DNA of 64,000 nucleotides from Methylotenera sp. (lineage in GTDB: Bacteria > Pseudomonadota > Gammaproteobacteria > Burkholderiales > Methylophilaceae). The position numbers and the translations under genes were made by a program. Numbering within the stretch: position 1 is the first letter of the stretch; each line of letters begins with the position of its first letter. Below are positions 34,681-43,333 of the stretch, piece by piece. A model generated the notes under the pieces. The model was not told where the DNA came from. It made no database searches and saw only the letters and a list, made by a program, of their open reading frames with translations. The stretch is taken from NCBI GenBank assembly GCA_013141495.1, contig JABFQV010000006.1, forward strand, positions 1-64,000, in the 5' to 3' direction.

Positions 34681-35568
34681 TTGAGATATTTGTTATTACT
34701 TTTATTGTTGTTACCTTCGTTGGTGGTGGCTGAAATCACCCCGGACAAAAGCCCTTTTGACTCACGTGTTCGTGTGATTGATTACAATCGAATGGATGTT
34801 GTAAAACTTTCAACATTCTACGGTGTATCTACACATGTGCAATTTGCTGATAATGAGTTAATTAAAGATGTGGCTATAGGGGATGATCAAGCTTGGAGCA
34901 TCGTTCCTCGGGGCAACCATCTTTTCATTAAACCTAAAGCCAGAAAAGCTGACACCAATGTGACGGTTGTTACAGATAAACGTGTATATAACTTCGCGTT
35001 AGTAGTAGCACCAAGGTCTACAAAAGACTCTACCGCATGGAAAGACCCTAATTTAGTGTATGGAGTATCGTTTCGTTACCCGGAAGAAGAAGCGGCAAAA
35101 TTAGCGGCAGAGCAAGCAGCTAAAGCTAAATCAGATGAAACAAAACGTCGATTTAATAGCATTAAATCCAAATTTGCTAAAACAACCAAGGATGGGGCCG
35201 AAGACTATGTGGGTCAAAAGGAAATCCCATTAGAACGGCAAAACTATGACTATTGGATGGCTGGTTCTGCCGAAATCAGTCCGACAGCTGCACGTGATGA
35301 CGGGCGCTTTACTTATCTAGCCTTTAGTAACAACCGTGATATGCCTGCTGTTTACTCTGTAGATGCTGCTGGTAAAGAGGCGCTCATTAACACCAATGTG
35401 GAAGGCAATACAATTGTCATTCATAGAGTTGTGGCATTACTAAGGTTGCGTAAGGGAGATGCTGTGGTTTGTATTCGCAATGATGCTTTTAATTATGATG
35501 GCGGGGCTGACAATTCTGCAGGCACGATAGCCCCTGATATAGAGCGTGTCATCAAGGAGAAGCAGTAA
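34681..35568 (+). CDS. virB9: VirB9-like outer-membrane core protein
   Basis: VirB9 joins VirB7 and VirB10 in the outer-membrane core complex. The 295-residue protein has a signal peptide (LLLLLLLPSLVVA), the N-terminal domain (FDSRVRVIDYNRMDVVKLSTFYG) and a C-terminal domain (FTYLAFSNNRDMPAVYSVD). The start is TTG at 34681. The stop overlaps the virB10 ATG. Confidence 0.94.
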   Translation: MRYLLLLLLLLPSLVVAEITPDKSPFDSRVRVIDYNRMDVVKLSTFYGVSTHVQFADNELIKDVAIGDDQAWSIVPRGNHLFIKPKARKADTNVTVVTDKRVYNFALVVAPRSTKDSTAWKDPNLVYGVSFRYPEEEAAKLAAEQAAKAKSDETKRRFNSIKSKFAKTTKDGAEDYVGQKEIPLERQNYDYWMAGSAEISPTAARDDGRFTYLAFSNNRDMPAVYSVDAAGKEALINTNVEGNTIVIHRVVALLRLRKGDAVVCIRNDAFNYDGGADNSAGTIAPDIERVIKEKQ

Positions 35569-36743
35569 TGGCGATCTTTGATAATTTATTTAAGAAAAAC
35601 AAATCGTTTCAAAATACACACAATCTGAATGAAAACTTACCAGTTTTAGGGCGGCAGCCAGCAGAAGCTGATGATGTTATTGATGATGAGTTACCTTCCG
35701 TTAATCGCAATAAAGGCAGAAGTAAGTTTATTGATATGCTGGGTTTTGTTACGTTGCTCGGCGCCGGTCTTTTGATGCTTTATTTCATCAACACAGATAA
35801 TAAAGATAAGTTAGAACAGCAGCCAAAGAAAATAGAGATGGCAAGAGGCTTGCCCCCGCTTGAAATGCCAGAATTGCCAGCCCCAGCACCACCGGCGCCT
35901 ATTGATGTTAGAGGTACTCCACCTGTCGGTGTTAATTCTCAGCAAGTGATACCTTTGCAGAATGCAGGCAGGCAAGCTAATAAGCCAGCGCTGCCAACGT
36001 GGTCTGATAGAAAAATGAGCGGGGGTATCTTGGTTGGAGCGGCAGGTTCACCATCGGTATCGTCACAAACTGCGCATCAAGATAACGCTGTAAATGGTAT
36101 CGAGAAGCCGGATGTACCTAGCCCATTGGCATTGAAACTAAAGTCCACAGTCTCAGCAGGCGTCTCGGCTAATTTGTTACCAGATCGAAATTATTTAATT
36201 ACAAAAGGTACGGCACTGGATTGTGCATTAGAAACAGCCATTGATAGTACTGTGCCTGGCTTAACGACTTGCCGATTAACCAGAGATGTTTATTCAGATA
36301 ATGGTCATGTAGTGTTGTTAGATCGTGGCTCTCAGTTAGTAGGTGAATATCAGGGTGGACTCACTGCAGGTCAAGCACGAATTTTTGTATTGTGGACACG
36401 TGCTAAAACGCCCAACGGGGTAATTGTTGCGCTTGATTCACCGGGCACTGATGCGCTTGGCAGGTCTGGTCATGCAGGGTGGGTGGATACACACTTTTTT
36501 GAAAGATTTGGTGCGGCAATATTAATGAGTCTGGTTAAGGATGGATTGACCGTTGCAAAAAATAACAATAGTTCATCTGTGACTATTGGCGGAGGCGGTA
36601 GTGACCAATTAGCCACGGAAATTCTAAAAAACACTGTCAACATTCCACCAACTTTATATATTAATCAGGGTGAGCATATTCAAATTATGGTGGCAAGAGA
36701 CCTAGATTTTTCTACCGTTTATGGTTTAGAGCTGAAAGAGTAA
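35568..36743 (+). CDS. virB10: VirB10-like energy-transducing core protein
   Basis: VirB10 spans both membranes and gates the channel. The 391-residue protein has a cytoplasmic N-terminus, a transmembrane helix (about 57-75) and a proline-rich periplasmic linker (LPAPAPPAPIDVRGTPP). The C-terminal TrbI domain includes ITKGTALDCALETAI, VLLDRGSQLVGEY and GEHIQIMVARDLDF. Length and order are standard. It overlaps virB9 by one base. Confidence 0.95.
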   Translation: MAIFDNLFKKNKSFQNTHNLNENLPVLGRQPAEADDVIDDELPSVNRNKGRSKFIDMLGFVTLLGAGLLMLYFINTDNKDKLEQQPKKIEMARGLPPLEMPELPAPAPPAPIDVRGTPPVGVNSQQVIPLQNAGRQANKPALPTWSDRKMSGGILVGAAGSPSVSSQTAHQDNAVNGIEKPDVPSPLALKLKSTVSAGVSANLLPDRNYLITKGTALDCALETAIDSTVPGLTTCRLTRDVYSDNGHVVLLDRGSQLVGEYQGGLTAGQARIFVLWTRAKTPNGVIVALDSPGTDALGRSGHAGWVDTHFFERFGAAILMSLVKDGLTVAKNNNSSSVTIGGGGSDQLATEILKNTVNIPPTLYINQGEHIQIMVARDLDFSTVYGLELKE

Positions 36744-36746
36744 CCA

Positions 36747-37892
36747 GTGTTGAAAGCGCATGTCAGTGTTGATGATATCCAATCGTCAGAGATGTTGAGT
36801 GAGTACCTGTTACCGATACAGCGGTTTATTGACGATGCGTCCTTAACTGAAATTTGTATCAATCGCCCAAGAGAGGTTTGGACGGAGGGTAGCGAAGGGT
36901 GGCAACGCTATGAGTTACCAGAACTTTCGTTTAGTCATTGCCGCCAGTTGGCAACTTTAATTGCAAGCTATAACGGCAAATCAATTTCTGCTGATAAGCC
37001 AGTACTTTCTTCTGCGCTACCTAATGGCGAACGGGTACAAGTCATTATTCCGCCTGCCTGCGAACCAAATACTGTATCCATCACTATCCGTAAACCGAGC
37101 ATGATAGATAAAACCCTTGATGAACTAGATGTCGAAGGAGCATTTCAAGAGGTAGCACATCTAGATGCTGGTTTAAAACCTTTTGAGCATGAGTTGCTGG
37201 CGCTAAAAGGTGAAGGAAGCATTAAAGAGTTTCTAGATTTAGCTGTGCGTTCTCACCGAAATATTCTGATTGTAGGTAAAACGGGTTCGGGTAAAACCAC
37301 CATCACTAAAAGTCTAACCCGAAGCATACCCGAAGACGAGAGACTGATTACGATTGAGGATGTTCATGAGCTGTTTTTAAACCAACATTCGAATAAAGTG
37401 CATTTGTTTTATGCCCGAGAAGATGAGGGTGGGGCTAAGGTAACACCTAAACAGGCGCTGGCTTCTTGCCTGCGTATGAAACCAGATAGGATTTTATTGG
37501 CTGAACTACGTGGCGACGAGGCTTGGGAGTTCATTAAGTCTGTTAATACGGGGCATCCAGGCTCGATATCTACTATGCATGCCAATGGTGCTTTTGAGGC
37601 GTTTGAGCAACTGACAGCTTTAATTAAAGACAGCCGAACTGGCGCACACCTAGATACTGCTTATATCAAAAATAGATTATATACGACGCTGGATATTATA
37701 CTTTTTTACCACAAACGCAAGCTTAGGGAGTTGTATTACGACCCTGAATTTAAACGTAAACAGATGAATGAGGGGCAGGGTAATCAGGAGCATATAAAAG
37801 ATCATTCTAAGGTTGTTGCAAAGAGCTCATTAACTGAACGTATTGTTCAACATTTTAACGGCGGCAGACGGCAAACGGATCGTATAGATTAA
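36747..37892 (+). CDS. virB11: VirB11-like hexameric ATPase
   Basis: VirB11 switches the T4SS between pilus building and transport. The 381-residue protein has the Walker A motif GKTGSGKT (177-184), the Asp box ITIEDVHELF and the Walker B/His region (RILLAELRGDEAWEF, then NTGHPGSISTMHA). The start appears to be GTG at 36747, with TTG at 36750 as an alternative. The virD4 ATG overlaps the stop. A charged C-terminal extension of about 40 residues is not conserved. Confidence 0.95.
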   Translation: MLKAHVSVDDIQSSEMLSEYLLPIQRFIDDASLTEICINRPREVWTEGSEGWQRYELPELSFSHCRQLATLIASYNGKSISADKPVLSSALPNGERVQVIIPPACEPNTVSITIRKPSMIDKTLDELDVEGAFQEVAHLDAGLKPFEHELLALKGEGSIKEFLDLAVRSHRNILIVGKTGSGKTTITKSLTRSIPEDERLITIEDVHELFLNQHSNKVHLFYAREDEGGAKVTPKQALASCLRMKPDRILLAELRGDEAWEFIKSVNTGHPGSISTMHANGAFEAFEQLTALIKDSRTGAHLDTAYIKNRLYTTLDIILFYHKRKLRELYYDPEFKRKQMNEGQGNQEHIKDHSKVVAKSSLTERIVQHFNGGRRQTDRID

Positions 37893-39892
37893 TGAGTAAT
37901 CGAGATTTTTTACATACCCCTTGGGGCAAGGTCGCGATTGTGGTGATGCTAGTAGCATTAATGGCAATATGGCTGATGATAGCTGGTGCTGTCTTACTTA
38001 TTGCATTCAAAAAAGATCCGAATGATGCATCGTTATTAACGCTATATCAGTATTGGTACTATTACCGGGATAATGTTGAGGTGATGGATTGGGTATATAA
38101 GGCCAGTGGCATTGCTTCAGTCATGATGGCGCTTCCAATAATAGCGATTTTAATTTCACCCAGTAATAAAAAGTTATTTGGTGAAGCACGTTTCGCCAAG
38201 CGCATTGATATTCAAAAGGCCGGACTGCTTGGTGATAAAGGTATTATCGTTGGTCAATTAGGATCACGTTATTTAATGTTTGGTGGTCAGCAACATGCCA
38301 TTATTTCCGCACCAACCAGAAGCGGCAAGGGTGTTGGTATAGTGATTCCTAACTTGTTAAATTGGCCGGAAAGTGTTGTTGTACTGGACATCAAACAGGA
38401 GAACTGGGATATCACCAGTGGTTATCGGCAAAAGCATGGTCAGGAATGCTATTTGTTTAATCCAGCAGCAGCAGATTATCGAACGCATCGCTACAATCCA
38501 CTGGCTTACATCAGCGCAGACCCGAACTTTCGGATTGATGATGTGCAAAAGATTGCCAATATGTTGTTTCCTGACGTTCAAGGGACTGACGTTATTTGGA
38601 CGGCGACACCACGAGGGCTGTTTTTAGGCATTGTTCTTTATCTCGCCGAAACACCCGAAAAACCAGTGACTTTAGGGCAGGTTGTAAGGGAGACGCTAAA
38701 AGATGGTGATGGCTCGCAATATTTTGCTGGCGTTATCAATGAAAGAGTAACAGCAGGGAATCCACTTTCAAACGCTTGCGTGCGAGCACTAAATAGCTAT
38801 ATCTCAATTTCTGCTGAAAACACACGAGCAGGCATTATGACCTCATTCCGATCACGTTTAGAGCTTTGGATGAACCCGCTTGTAGATGCAGCCACCAGTG
38901 CAAATGACTTTGACTTGCGTGATGTACGCAAAAAGAAAATGTCAGTTTACCTCGGGGTGACCCCTGATAACTTAGAGCGTATGGCGCCGCTATTAAACTT
39001 GTTTTTTCAGCAGTTAATCGATTTGAACACACGTGAACTGCCCAATCAGAATAAGCAAATCAAATATAGTTGTTTATTACTGATGGATGAGTTTACCGCT
39101 ATAGGGAAAATTGGAATCTTGTCAAAAGGCATCAGTTATATTGCAGGTTATGGCCTGCGAATGCTACCTATTATTCAGAGCCCTGCGCAATTAGTCGATG
39201 TTTATGGTGCTGATGCTGCACAAACTTTCACGACCAATCATGCTTTAAATATCATTTTTCCGCCCAAGGCCTCTGAAACTCAGACCGCTAAAGATATTTC
39301 AGAATGGTTGGGTTATGAAACTGTTAAATCCGTTTCAAAATCAAGGTCCAGAAAAATGTTTAAGCAAGATAATGACTCAAATAGCACGTCCGAACAACAG
39401 CGCGCTTTAATGTTGCCGCAAGAAATCACCAGCTTGGGGGCAAGACGTGAGCTCATTATTATGGAGAATGTCCCTCCAATTTTAGCGGATAAAGTCATTT
39501 ACTTTAATGATGTCGTATTTGTTGAGCGATTGAAAAAAATATCTAAAACGTTACGTAAACTGGGCGGTAAGTTACCTACACAAAAACAAATGGACGAGGC
39601 CATCGGATTAGGGGAACTCGCGGCAAAAGTGCCTCACATTGATCTTGAAGCCCATCATAAAGAAACGGGGGGGGATGTTGCCATTACCGTCACGGTTCCC
39701 TCTAAAGGTGGCGGAACTGCTGTTAAAAGACCTATAACTGCAGAAGATATTTCAAATTTAAGTAATCTTAAACTGGAAGACTTTGCCGTGGATTTTTCTT
39801 CAGTAAAAAAACCACCGCCAGGTGAGATGGATGAAGCCGCGCTAAAGGCTTATGCCGATGATTTATGCAGAGCGATGGGGATGCAAGTGTAG
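37892..39892 (+). CDS. virD4: VirD4-like T4SS coupling protein
   Basis: VirD4 selects substrates and feeds them to the channel. The 666-residue protein has two N-terminal transmembrane helices (about residues 10-35 and 70-90). Its P-loop is APTRSGKGVGIVIPN (about 140-154) and its Walker B is LLLMDEFTAIG (about 394-404). The C-terminal 120 residues form a charged, non-conserved tail often used for cargo recognition. Its presence without a visible relaxase is consistent with a protein-secreting T4SS, but a relaxase elsewhere in the genome cannot be excluded. Confidence 0.95.
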   Translation: MSNRDFLHTPWGKVAIVVMLVALMAIWLMIAGAVLLIAFKKDPNDASLLTLYQYWYYYRDNVEVMDWVYKASGIASVMMALPIIAILISPSNKKLFGEARFAKRIDIQKAGLLGDKGIIVGQLGSRYLMFGGQQHAIISAPTRSGKGVGIVIPNLLNWPESVVVLDIKQENWDITSGYRQKHGQECYLFNPAAADYRTHRYNPLAYISADPNFRIDDVQKIANMLFPDVQGTDVIWTATPRGLFLGIVLYLAETPEKPVTLGQVVRETLKDGDGSQYFAGVINERVTAGNPLSNACVRALNSYISISAENTRAGIMTSFRSRLELWMNPLVDAATSANDFDLRDVRKKKMSVYLGVTPDNLERMAPLLNLFFQQLIDLNTRELPNQNKQIKYSCLLLMDEFTAIGKIGILSKGISYIAGYGLRMLPIIQSPAQLVDVYGADAAQTFTTNHALNIIFPPKASETQTAKDISEWLGYETVKSVSKSRSRKMFKQDNDSNSTSEQQRALMLPQEITSLGARRELIIMENVPPILADKVIYFNDVVFVERLKKISKTLRKLGGKLPTQKQMDEAIGLGELAAKVPHIDLEAHHKETGGDVAITVTVPSKGGGTAVKRPITAEDISNLSNLKLEDFAVDFSSVKKPPPGEMDEAALKAYADDLCRAMGMQV

Positions 39893-39900
39893 TTAAACTT

Positions 39901-40857
39901 ATGGACAATAATGACGCAAATTCTGTAAGCCCCACACAAAATGATGCAGGTAAGCAGTTGCATATTATTAAAGTTTACCCCTTGGATGGAAAGTCTGTGG
40001 CTCAAAGTCAGTTTTGGGTGGCGGTCACTCAAGTGCAGAACGAATTAGGAAAAAGACTATTTTTACGTGATGGGCAACAGCACCGTTTGATTTCTACCAA
40101 CTCAGCGATGCGCTTGCTTTCTAGTGAAAACAGAATGGATTTATCTGTAATTTTAAAAGTAGCATCAAAAAAAGGCGGTTCAACGCCTGCCGTTGTTTTA
40201 AATTCAATTGAATCTATTCGCGAGCAGTCGTCACCCCGTAGCGTAAATCAGCCCGTAGGTACGTGTAGTGCTTATATTACAAGACGCAGCCCTGGTTTAG
40301 ATAATGTAGCCAATGTACTTAGTACAGCATCAACCGACTTGGTAGCCATCGCCACATTGGTGCAGACGGCGCAGTTAAGAAGCTGGGGTTCAATAAAGGT
40401 AACCGGTTCTGCATTTTTTAAAAAGCAAGTGTGGCTAGAGGCCGTATCAAGAGGGTTGTACGTAGAAGGTTACATGCATACTGAGGACGATAGGCGGGCG
40501 TTATTCATGCGCATACCAAAGTCTGCACAAATGTATATTAGACCGGAATATAGACCAACAGAAACCATAAAGAAAGTGCCAAATACGGACTTTAAATCCA
40601 AATCAAAAATTATTAAAAAAAATATTACGGATGGTAACAACCAGTATGAATTAGATGCGACCGATTTATCAGAACAGGAACTTATATACCTGCTTATGCG
40701 TGTTCATCAAATGGAGTTAGGTAAAACAGGTATGACTAGTATGCACTTAACTTTGCAAGCGATATCAAACATAGACACGATTGCAATAGACAAAGAGGGC
40801 GTTTTATTGAGCATTGAGCCACTTAATGATGAGACCGAGTTTAATACAAGTGTGTAG
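39901..40857 (+). CDS. LPD7-domain protein behind virD4
   Basis: This 318-residue protein carries the LPD7-type motif at about residues 162-190: GSIKVTGSAFFKKQVWLEA, then GLYVEGY, then the acidic EDD. LPD7 domains occur in plasmid relaxases and conjugation-associated proteins, and their function is not settled. A basic linker follows (PNTDFKSKSKIIKKN), and then an unrecognised end. No relaxase motifs are present. The ATG at 39901 follows virD4 after 8 bases. An in-frame ATG at 39865 would overlap virD4 by 28 bases, and neither has a strong Shine-Dalgarno sequence. Confidence 0.75.
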   Translation: MDNNDANSVSPTQNDAGKQLHIIKVYPLDGKSVAQSQFWVAVTQVQNELGKRLFLRDGQQHRLISTNSAMRLLSSENRMDLSVILKVASKKGGSTPAVVLNSIESIREQSSPRSVNQPVGTCSAYITRRSPGLDNVANVLSTASTDLVAIATLVQTAQLRSWGSIKVTGSAFFKKQVWLEAVSRGLYVEGYMHTEDDRRALFMRIPKSAQMYIRPEYRPTETIKKVPNTDFKSKSKIIKKNITDGNNQYELDATDLSEQELIYLLMRVHQMELGKTGMTSMHLTLQAISNIDTIAIDKEGVLLSIEPLNDETEFNTSV

Positions 40858-40870
40858 TTAAGCGGCTACA
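40853..40870. promoter_or_regulatory. Activator dyad TGTAG-N8-CTACA
   Basis: TGTAG-TTAAGCGG-CTACA overlaps the stop of the LPD7 gene. Its centre is 94.5 bases upstream of the -12 GC of the sigma-54 promoter at 40943-40958. That is ten bases (about one helical turn) more than at the 9.8 kb site and within one base of the distance at the 43.1 kb site. Confidence 0.75.
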
Positions 40871-40942
40871 GAGTAATTATAAATACATTAGCTATCAAAA
40901 GATAAACGCCATAACCTTATGTAAGCAAATGGTTTTTTAATG

Positions 40943-40958
40943 TGGCATGTTGCTTGCT
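40943..40958 (+). promoter_or_regulatory. Sigma-54 promoter ahead of the effector-like gene at 41008
   Basis: TGGCATG-TTGC-TTGCT matches the sigma-54 consensus with GG-N10-GC spacing. Its -24 and -12 elements are identical to those at 9788-9803. The predicted start near 40968 leaves a leader of about 40 bases to the ATG at 41008. Confidence 0.87.
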
Positions 40959-41007
40959 ACTTTAAACTCAAGTGGCAATATAAATTGAATTTATAAAGGA
41001 TTATGTG

Positions 41008-41883
41008 ATGGATGAAAATAATAACGTAGATCGAGCGCAATCTGTGCGTAATGAACAGGCGGATGCTTTTTTACAAATAATCAATTCACAGGCAGCTGAA
41101 GAAAAAGGAAGACTTTTACAAAAGCATCCTGAGTTGACAAATATTGTTGACTATTACGAAATAGACTTAAAACTGCATGCTAATGATCCGGAGTTTAAAG
41201 AGAACTTTGAAAATGGACGCTATGTAAATACGTTGTTAGAGAATATCAAGCATGGGCAACTTCATGAATATGATCCACCTGCGCAGTCACAGAATAAAAG
41301 CCATTTAGCGCTAGCTAATAAAGATTACGATCCAGCCACTAAGATGCTAACGGGCTTTGACATTAAGCTTGGTGACAATCAAAAGCCGCTACATATTGAC
41401 TTGAGTCATTATTCTCCTAAAGGTAAATCACCTGAAGAAACACAAAAAATTCGCGAAGATTTTTATGATGTTTATCAAAGCGCAATCAGCAGAAATCCTG
41501 AAAAAGCAGAAATTACGTTAAAAAAAATTGCGGAAAGTTTTCCTGATGGCATTTCATGGCGTTCACCAAGTCAAGAATTAAATCACCTCATTAATTCGCA
41601 TGCGTTAAGTATGCAAGGTGTGCCAAATTTAGGCGTAATCGCTTCACAGAGTTTTGGGGAAGCGTTCATGAGAATGCATAATGACAGAGCGAATAGCCCG
41701 CTGAGGCATGGTGATGTGGACATCCCTAAATCTAAACTTGTTGACCTAAAAAACTTGTCAGAAACTATTAACCAAGATGACTATTTCACCACAAATCAAA
41801 AACAGTCTATCAATCAATTGATTGCAGAAAACCTCAATAACACGGAATTTTTACGTTTAGTGCCTGGTCAGCAGCTAAGTTAA
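41008..41883 (+). CDS. Multidomain effector-like protein (HPEL domain, shared middle, shared C-terminal segment)
   Basis: This is an unrecognised 291-residue hydrophilic protein with three segments found in other proteins here. Residues about 31-88 match the HPEL-type domain of the small minus-strand genes (GRLLQKHPEL, then YVNTLLENI). Residues about 115-160 match residues 32-76 of the metallopeptidase-like protein at 44660 (GFDI, IDLSHY, KIRE, YDVYQSA). Residues about 256-278 (QDDYFTTNQKQSINQLIAEN) match the end of the protein at 47646. No catalytic motif is seen. The ATG at 41008 is preferred over GTG 41005 because AAAGGA sits at a good distance. A T4SS cargo role is inferred from this modular pattern, the promoter and the location. 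Confidence 0.8.
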   Translation: MDENNNVDRAQSVRNEQADAFLQIINSQAAEEKGRLLQKHPELTNIVDYYEIDLKLHANDPEFKENFENGRYVNTLLENIKHGQLHEYDPPAQSQNKSHLALANKDYDPATKMLTGFDIKLGDNQKPLHIDLSHYSPKGKSPEETQKIREDFYDVYQSAISRNPEKAEITLKKIAESFPDGISWRSPSQELNHLINSHALSMQGVPNLGVIASQSFGEAFMRMHNDRANSPLRHGDVDIPKSKLVDLKNLSETINQDDYFTTNQKQSINQLIAENLNNTEFLRLVPGQQLS

Positions 41884-41923
41884 TTTATTCCATACCACGC
41901 ATTATTAAAGAGGCAGCAGGTAG

Positions 41924-42001
41924 ATGAACTTTATGACAAATGCCGTAAATCAACAATCATCATCATTATTTTTGAATCAAAGTTTACCTGACGCTTTTTA
42001 A
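41924..42001 (+). CDS. Possible 25-residue small ORF
   Basis: A short frame (MNFMTNAVNQQSSS...) follows AGGCAGCAGG, which could act as a Shine-Dalgarno sequence. It lies in the 222-base gap between two effector-like genes. Length and composition give little support, so it is listed only as a possibility. A remnant of a larger gene is equally likely. Confidence 0.2.
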   Translation: MNFMTNAVNQQSSSLFLNQSLPDAF

Positions 42002-42105
42002 GGCAATGAGGGCATACACGTATGCAAGGTAAATTTGAAGTTGCAGATAAACAACTATGATTAGTCGGTTAACTAATCCAAATACATCATAAGTAAAGGC
42101 ACGTT

Positions 42106-42954
42106 ATGGCAAATAAAATCAAACCAGTTGGACCGGGAGCAAATCTCAATTTGGTTGTTCAAGATGACGCTTATGGATTTGCTGCGCCATATGCAAATTA
42201 TACCGGTGCATATAGCGTAATCGCACATGGACCAAGCGCACAAAACGAGATGTTTCTTTACAGTAAGCATGAAGTTATTCGAAATTCTATGGATGCACAA
42301 CTCTCCCCTCATGATCTGGCGAATATAATAAAAATGGATCCGCAATACCATCAGGGACAACCAATCATTCTATTTGCATGTAATGCAGGCAAGTGGGGCA
42401 AAGACTCTTATGCGCAGGCGCTTGCTAAAGAAATGAATGTTAATGTAATTGCGCCTACGGAGAATATCATCCCCGTAGCTTTTGGGGATAAAACAGATTA
42501 TCACTTCAAAGAGTGGATTGTGGCAGAGCATGTTACTGATCTTCTAACAATCAGGTTGCTAGGCAAGGAGCTGTACAAGCCGGCAACATTTGATAAGTTT
42601 GTTGATGATGACGAAGGGAGGGACGCTGAAGGAAGACGTCATTATTTGAAAATAGAAAATCCAGGTAGTTTTGCTACGTTTAGCCCAACCCAACAAATTA
42701 ACTCTGGCATTCAGATTACCTCTGCAATAAATAACAACATCCCTAAAGATATAGGTGTTACTGCTGACAGTTTTAGTAGTCCCGAGTTATTAACACTCGA
42801 ACAAAAACTGGTGCAACTGGCGCAATTTGTTAAAACACTTCCATCTGCACAGCAACAGCCAATTCAAAAAAATATAGCCGATTTAGCAACTGCACACCAT
42901 ATCAACCTTGCTAGTCAGCTTACGGACAATGCAGATATTGAAAAAAGTATTTAA
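42106..42954 (+). CDS. Clan-CD (caspase/C80-like) cysteine-peptidase-like protein
   Basis: The N-terminal 130 residues of this 282-residue protein look like a clan-CD peptidase fold. A strand ends in the catalytic-type histidine, YSVIAHG (H41), and a second strand ends in the cysteine, IILFACNAG (C92). About 50 residues separate them, with a helix between. A following helix and strand (AQALAKEMNVNVIAP) are as expected. Such His-Gly/Cys dyads are known from C80 self-processing toxin domains and related toxins. The C-terminal half has ELLTLEQKLVQLAQFVK, which resembles the C-terminal segment of neighbouring proteins. AAAGG precedes the ATG. It probably shares the sigma-54 transcript from 40.97 kb. 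There is no signal peptide. Confidence 0.75.
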   Translation: MANKIKPVGPGANLNLVVQDDAYGFAAPYANYTGAYSVIAHGPSAQNEMFLYSKHEVIRNSMDAQLSPHDLANIIKMDPQYHQGQPIILFACNAGKWGKDSYAQALAKEMNVNVIAPTENIIPVAFGDKTDYHFKEWIVAEHVTDLLTIRLLGKELYKPATFDKFVDDDEGRDAEGRRHYLKIENPGSFATFSPTQQINSGIQITSAINNNIPKDIGVTADSFSSPELLTLEQKLVQLAQFVKTLPSAQQQPIQKNIADLATAHHINLASQLTDNADIEKSI

Positions 42955-43092
42955 AAGAACTGCCAATACAAAATATCTAAGAATAGACAATTGCCATGAA
43001 ATTTTAAGCTAATAAAATCAATAGGTTAAGTAGGTGTCACTAATTTTATACAAAAAATATCTTTAAAAACATAAGGTTATATTTTTCACAAT

Positions 43093-43120
43093 AATTGTGT
43101 AGTGATATCACTACACAATT
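43093..43120. promoter_or_regulatory. Perfect 28-base palindrome containing the TGTAG-N8-CTACA dyad
   Basis: The palindrome is perfect over 28 bases. Its inner 18 bases, 43098-43115, read TGTAG-TGATATCA-CTACA. This is the most symmetric example of the activator dyad in the window. Its centre lies 95.5 bases upstream of the -12 GC of the sigma-54 promoter. Confidence 0.8.
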
Positions 43121-43188
43121 AAGTGTTGTGGCAATGTTGAAGAGCTGTAAATGTTTTAAGTAATTGAAATTATTCAATATTATATTGA

Positions 43189-43204
43189 TGGCATAGCTTT
43201 TGCT
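43189..43204 (+). promoter_or_regulatory. Sigma-54 promoter of the effector operon
   Basis: TGGCATA-GCTT-TTGCT has GG at 43190-43191 and GC at 43202-43203 with ten bases between. Only the seventh base of the -24 element deviates from TGGCAYG. Transcription should start near 43214 and could cover the five closely spaced genes to 48632. Confidence 0.85.
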
Positions 43205-43333
43205 AATTAAGATTAACCATTTCTAATTTGTAAAAAATTACTTTATGAATGTGAGTAAGTTTTAATAGGTTTTAAATTTTTTAAAGCCAATGGCTTTGAT
43301 TAAAAAGATTATAAGTTCACTAGGGAGAGCGAC

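Larger units (their letters stand above)
42955..43333. other. Regulatory region of the 43-48 kb effector operon
   Basis: This 379-base AT-rich gap holds no gene I can support. It contains a perfect 28-base palindrome (43093-43120), a sigma-54 promoter (43189-43204) and a leader of about 120 bases before the ATG at 43334. A GTGGCAATG...GC match at about 43129 has 12-base spacing and is not counted as a promoter. Confidence 0.7.

Noticed and set aside
43129-43150. GTGGCAATGTTGAAGAGC as a sigma-54 promoter
   Set aside because: The spacing is 12 bases; a correctly spaced promoter lies 60 bases downstream.
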